Source of the DNA: Lysobacterales bacterium
GTDB taxonomy: Bacteria > Pseudomonadota > Gammaproteobacteria > Xanthomonadales > S139-57
Assembly: GCA_026993285.1 (NCBI GenBank)
Contig: JALWTZ010000222.1
Coordinates: forward strand, 1-21,905
Direction of reading: 5' to 3'
DNA: 21,905 nt
The position numbers were made by a program, and so were the translations under genes. Shown here one piece after another: positions 18,898 through 21,905 of the stretch. Within the stretch, counting starts at the first letter, position 1. Every line of letters starts with the position of its first letter. Below the pieces are notes generated by a model, which did no database searches, had not been told where the DNA came from, and worked only from the letters and a program-made list of their open reading frames with translations.

Positions 18898-20904
18898 CTA
18901 CCAACGCCCCTCCAGCCACAGGCCCAGATTGCGGCCCGGCGCGTCGATGCCGGAGCCGTGCTCGCGGTAGCGGGCATCCAGCAGGTTTTCCAGCCGCAGG
19001 CTCCAGCGCCAGTGTGGCCCCCACTGGCCCGAGAGCGCGGCATTGAAGGTGATCCAGCCCGGCGTGCCCTCCGGGTGCATGCGCGGGTCGCGCACATCCC
19101 GAGGGCTTAAGCGGTTCTGCCGGGCCGCCCAGCGCGTCCACAGGCGTAATTCCCATTGCCACAGGGGCCGTTCCAGTGCCAGCATGCCGTTGAGCGGCGG
19201 GATACGGTCTGCCGGGCGGGTTCCGTCCTCCGTCAGGCTTTCTCCCCAAACCCAGTTGAGGCTGGCCTGCCAGCGGTTCAGGCCCTGTTGCCAGTGCCAG
19301 CCGGCTTCCAGCCCGTGCAGGTTTTCCCGCCCCAGGTTGCGGTTCTGCACGATGACGCGACCGGTATCGGTCTGTTCACCAGTGGGCACGGCAGCGATCC
19401 GGTCCCGGTAGCGGGATGCCCACAGATACAGCTCGGCAAAATGGGCCCGGCCCTGCCACTTGAAGCCGGTATCCAGGCTGTAGACCGTTTCCGGCCCCAG
19501 CTCCGGGTTGGCGATGTTGAAGCGGTTACCGGGCCGTGGCCCCAGGGCCGCCAGGTCGTAGACATTGGGCGGGCGGAAACCCTTGCTGAAGGTGCTCACC
19601 CACTGCAGGGCCGGGCCCAGCTCGCGCCGCAGGCTGAGGCTGCCGGAAGTATCGGCGGGCTGGAGGCTGAGCATGGCATCCGGCGTGGCCTGTGGCAGGG
19701 TGATGTGATACCGGCTGTAGCGCAGGCCCGCGCCCCAGTGCCAGCCGCCACTGCCGCCATCCAGTTCCGCGTAGACGGCATCGCTGTTCATTTCCGCGCC
19801 ATCGGGAAAACGGCTGCGGCGGATTTCCCGCAGGCCGGAGTCCCGCCGCAGGCGGTAACGTTCGCTGGCCACGCGGTCCCGCCACAGTTCCAGCCCGTAC
19901 ACCAACCGCTGACGGCCCAGCCAGGCATCCAGCTGGGCGGTGAAACCGGCCAGGTCACTGCGGTTGAACTCGCGGTTTTCCCAGGGGGAACCGGTATCCT
20001 GCGTGCGGCGGCTGTCTTCGATCCGCTGCCAGGCCAGGTGGACATCCACCCGCCGGGCCCAGGGTCGATCCGTACGGTTCTGCCAGCGCAGATGGGCAAA
20101 ATCCCGCTGGTTGGGCTCGAAACGAAACAGGCTGGAGGCCGGCTCGCTCTGGCCGTAACCGGCCACCAGCTCGTCCAGCCGTGGGGTGGCCGGCTGGCGC
20201 AGGTGTTGCACATTGAACATCCATTCGCTGTTGCCGCCATTGCGATAGCGCAGCTTGTAGAAAGCCGACTGGCTGCGGTAACCGGCCATGTCCAGCCGCT
20301 GGCCACCGGTTTGCAGCGGGCCGGTCTGCTGGCCGTCGATCAACAGCAGGCTGGCCCAGCGTGCCCCGCCCTGGCTGTGTTCCACACCCAACTGGCGCAG
20401 TTGCTGGGCCGAGTCCGCCGCCAGTTGCACGGCCACTTCCGCCGGCTGGTTCCAGGCCGGCTGGCGGGTGATGACCTGTACCACCCCACCCATGGCATCG
20501 CCGCCATGCAACACCGAGGCCGGGCCGCGTACCACTTCCACATGCTCGGCCCACTGCGGATTCACCAGCGCCAGATACTGGTTGGGCGCGGCGCGAAAGA
20601 AGGCATTGTTCAGGCGCATGCCATCCACCAGGTTCAGCACCTGCGAGCCCTTGAGCCCGCGCACGATCACCGTGGCCTGCCCCGGCGTGGTCTGTTGCAC
20701 GAACACACCGGTTTGGCCGCGCAGGTAATCGGGCAGCAGCAGGCGGGCCGGAGCTGTGGCCGGGTCCATGTCCACCACGGTCACCGCCGCCGCGGTATCG
20801 GCCACGGAGACGGCGCTGCGTTCGGCAGTGACCTGCAACGGCACCAGTTCGGTCTGGGCCTGCGCCCACGCAGTGAACAAGCACAAAAGGAACACGAGCC
20901 GCAA
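18898..20904 (-). CDS. TonB-dependent outer-membrane receptor
   Basis: The 668-residue product imports a ligand across the outer membrane with energy from TonB. I choose the TTG at 20904 as start: GGAGGTGA (plus 20907-20914) stands at ideal distance, and the result, MRLVFLLCLFTAWAQA, is a compact signal peptide. A GTG at 20922 would place that site inside the gene. A possible TonB box is ELVPLQVTA. The plug domain has LPDYLRGQTGVFVQQ, RGLKGSQVLNLVDGMRLN and VEVVRGPASVLHGGDAMGGVVQV. The rest is a 22-strand type barrel ending in Trp (LWLEGRW). Similarity to haem or siderophore receptors is plausible, but no partner gene is adjacent. The stop lies 15 nt from the end of the convergent phosphoesterase gene, with no terminator seen between them. 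Confidence 0.9.
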   Translation of the reverse strand: MRLVFLLCLFTAWAQAQTELVPLQVTAERSAVSVADTAAAVTVVDMDPATAPARLLLPDYLRGQTGVFVQQTTPGQATVIVRGLKGSQVLNLVDGMRLNNAFFRAAPNQYLALVNPQWAEHVEVVRGPASVLHGGDAMGGVVQVITRQPAWNQPAEVAVQLAADSAQQLRQLGVEHSQGGARWASLLLIDGQQTGPLQTGGQRLDMAGYRSQSAFYKLRYRNGGNSEWMFNVQHLRQPATPRLDELVAGYGQSEPASSLFRFEPNQRDFAHLRWQNRTDRPWARRVDVHLAWQRIEDSRRTQDTGSPWENREFNRSDLAGFTAQLDAWLGRQRLVYGLELWRDRVASERYRLRRDSGLREIRRSRFPDGAEMNSDAVYAELDGGSGGWHWGAGLRYSRYHITLPQATPDAMLSLQPADTSGSLSLRRELGPALQWVSTFSKGFRPPNVYDLAALGPRPGNRFNIANPELGPETVYSLDTGFKWQGRAHFAELYLWASRYRDRIAAVPTGEQTDTGRVIVQNRNLGRENLHGLEAGWHWQQGLNRWQASLNWVWGESLTEDGTRPADRIPPLNGMLALERPLWQWELRLWTRWAARQNRLSPRDVRDPRMHPEGTPGWITFNAALSGQWGPHWRWSLRLENLLDARYREHGSGIDAPGRNLGLWLEGRW

Positions 20905-20906
20905 AA

Positions 20907-20914
20907 TCACCTCC
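20907..20914 (-). promoter_or_regulatory. Full anti-SD match that selects a TTG start
   Basis: GGAGGTGA on the minus strand complements the 16S rRNA tail almost completely. Its GGAGG core ends 5 nt before the TTG at 20904. An upstream ATG at 20924 opens a five-codon frame (MCYWR) whose TGA stop lies inside this site. Confidence 0.65.
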
Positions 20915-21038
20915 AATAGCACATGAATGTCAGCGGGCCGGCCACTCTACCGGCATCGTGTTGCCGAGGCAAACTTGCAATTCGACCTTGCAGGCCGCAT
21001 CTTGTTCACCCGATTGTTCATTTTTCAGGAGGAATGCC

Positions 21039-21737
21039 ATGGCCATCTTCAAACAGTATTTCGAGCCGGAAAGCTCAACCTATACCTATCTGCTGGCCGA
21101 CAGCGATACCCGCGAGGCCGTGTTGATCGATACCGTGGACAGCGAGAAGGATTTCTACCTGGCCGAGCTGGAACGGCTGGGCCTGAAGCTGCGCTGGATT
21201 CTGGAAACCCATGTGCACGCCGACCACATCACCGCCGCCGGCCAGCTGCGTGACGCCACCGGCGCCACCACCGCCGTGGGCCGGGCCTGTGGCGCCGAAT
21301 GCGCCAATGTGCAACTGGAAGACGGCCAGACCCTGGTCTTCGGCAACGAGGTGATCCGGGTGATCAACACCCCCGGCCATACCCCGGGCAGTGTCTCCTA
21401 CCACTGGCGCGACCGGGTATTCACCGGAGACGCGCTGCTGATCAGCGGTTGCGGCCGTACCGATTTCCAGGGCGGCAATCCGAAGGATCTCTACCACAGC
21501 ATCACCGAACGGCTGTTCGTGCTGCCGGATGAAACCCTGGTCTACCCCGGCCACGATTACAAGGGCCGTACCGTCAGCAGCATAGGTGAGGAAAAGCGCA
21601 CCAACCCGCGCCTGGCCGGCAAGAGCGAGGCGGAGTTTGTGGAGATCATGAACAACCTGAACCTGGCCCGGCCGAAGAAGATTGATGAGGCGGTGCCGGC
21701 GAACAAGGTGTGTGGGTTGGAGACACACGCAGCCTGA
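21039..21737 (+). CDS. Persulfide dioxygenase, ETHE1-like (metallo-beta-lactamase fold)
   Basis: The 232-residue product oxidises glutathione persulfide to sulfite with oxygen and one iron, a step in sulfide oxidation and detoxification. I start it at the ATG at 21039 (MAIFKQYFEPESSTYTYLL), which follows AGGAGG by 6 nt; a longer frame to 20958 adds unrelated residues. The metal motif is THVHADH (57-63), then PGHTPGS with His114, GDALLISGCGRTDFQGG with Asp131, and YPGHDY with His172. The GCGRTDFQ block separates persulfide dioxygenases from glyoxalase II enzymes. No rhodanese or sulfide:quinone reductase gene is adjacent. Its TGA stop shares its last base with the start of repeat copy C. Confidence 0.92.
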   Translation: MAIFKQYFEPESSTYTYLLADSDTREAVLIDTVDSEKDFYLAELERLGLKLRWILETHVHADHITAAGQLRDATGATTAVGRACGAECANVQLEDGQTLVFGNEVIRVINTPGHTPGSVSYHWRDRVFTGDALLISGCGRTDFQGGNPKDLYHSITERLFVLPDETLVYPGHDYKGRTVSSIGEEKRTNPRLAGKSEAEFVEIMNNLNLARPKKIDEAVPANKVCGLETHAA

Positions 21738-21864
21738 TTTTGGGCGGCTTGTTTCGCGAATCTCTGCGTTACTGCCGCTTCACTCGCCGGTCACATACTG
21801 GATGTATGCTCCCGGCTCCTTCAACGGCAGTGCCTTGATCTTCACGAAACCGCTCGCCCAAAAT
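21737..21864 (-). repeat. Palindromic repeat element, copy C (inverted)
   Basis: This 128-bp copy matches the reverse complement of copy B (476-603) except for one internal base. It starts ATTTTGGGCGGCTTG, and its first A is the last base of the dioxygenase stop codon. It ends CGCCCAAAAT. In the sense of the upstream gene it would fold into a long transcript hairpin with an apical stem CATAC-TGGAT-GTATG inside GCCGG-CCGGC, two internal loops and an outer stem. Confidence 0.9.
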
Positions 21865-21879
21865 CTGTGCTTGTAGATG

Positions 21880-21905
21880 GATTACTGGGCGGCTTTTTGG
21901 GGCGG
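21880..21905 (-). repeat. Probable start of a fourth repeat copy, cut by window end
   Basis: The last bases, GATTACTGGGCGGCTTTTTGG followed by GGCGG, resemble the doubled end next to copy B read in reverse (TTTTGGGCGGC, then TTTTTTGGGCGGC). The element probably continues beyond the window in the same orientation as copy C. Only about 25 bases are available. Confidence 0.45.

Noticed and set aside
19156..20919. A 587-codon open frame on the plus strand, opposite the TonB receptor
   Set aside because: It is a shadow of the receptor gene; the minus strand has clear plug and barrel motifs.
20925..21038. A cobalamin riboswitch upstream of the TonB receptor
   Set aside because: The 114-nt gap is too short and I see no B12-box-like core; the receptor cannot be assigned to cobalamin on this ground.

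Overview
The window reads as a GC-rich chromosomal segment of a Gram-negative bacterium, most likely a gammaproteobacterium. It carries an LptE lipoprotein, an RND efflux system and a TonB-dependent receptor, all envelope functions. It also has the block leuS-lptE-holA-nadD, an order I know mainly from Gammaproteobacteria. No rRNA, tRNA, CRISPR array, integrase or transposase gene was seen. I cannot name the species.

Layout. Positions 1-615 hold no convincing gene. They contain two perfect hairpins and then two tandem copies of a 128-129 bp palindromic repeat. From 10219 down to 616 the minus strand carries a probable operon: a lipoprotein membrane-fusion protein, two RND permeases linked by 4-nt ATGA overlaps, and a DUF5916-type outer-membrane protein. 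A divergent control region separates this from two translationally coupled monohaem c-type cytochromes (10474-11126, plus) that end in a strong terminator. From 16550 down to 11184 the minus strand carries ppa-leuS-lptE-holA-nadD, tightly packed or overlapping. A secreted two-domain metallophosphoesterase protein (16726-18882, plus) diverges from ppa and converges on a TonB-dependent receptor (20904-18898, minus). A persulfide dioxygenase of the ETHE1 type (21039-21737, plus) diverges from the receptor. A third repeat copy follows it directly, and the first bases of a probable fourth reach the window end.

How the genes work together. The pump operon should move small molecules out of the periplasm or inner membrane. 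It has no TolC-type channel gene; its only outer-membrane candidate is the DUF5916 protein. The ppa-leuS-lptE-holA-nadD block mixes housekeeping tasks, and three of its reactions are linked by pyrophosphate: LeuRS and NadD release it and Ppa hydrolyses it. The cytochromes are periplasmic electron carriers, and the dioxygenase detoxifies or oxidises glutathione persulfide, so the organism probably respires and handles reduced sulfur.

The most unusual signal is the repeat family. Two complete copies 21 kb apart in opposite orientation (476-603 and 21737-21864) differ at one internal base, while a neighbouring copy (349-477) has diverged strongly but keeps the same fold through paired compensatory changes. 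The same end of the element begins exactly on the last base of the TGA stop codon of two unrelated genes. This points to a structured, mobile or spreading palindromic element that sits at gene 3' ends.
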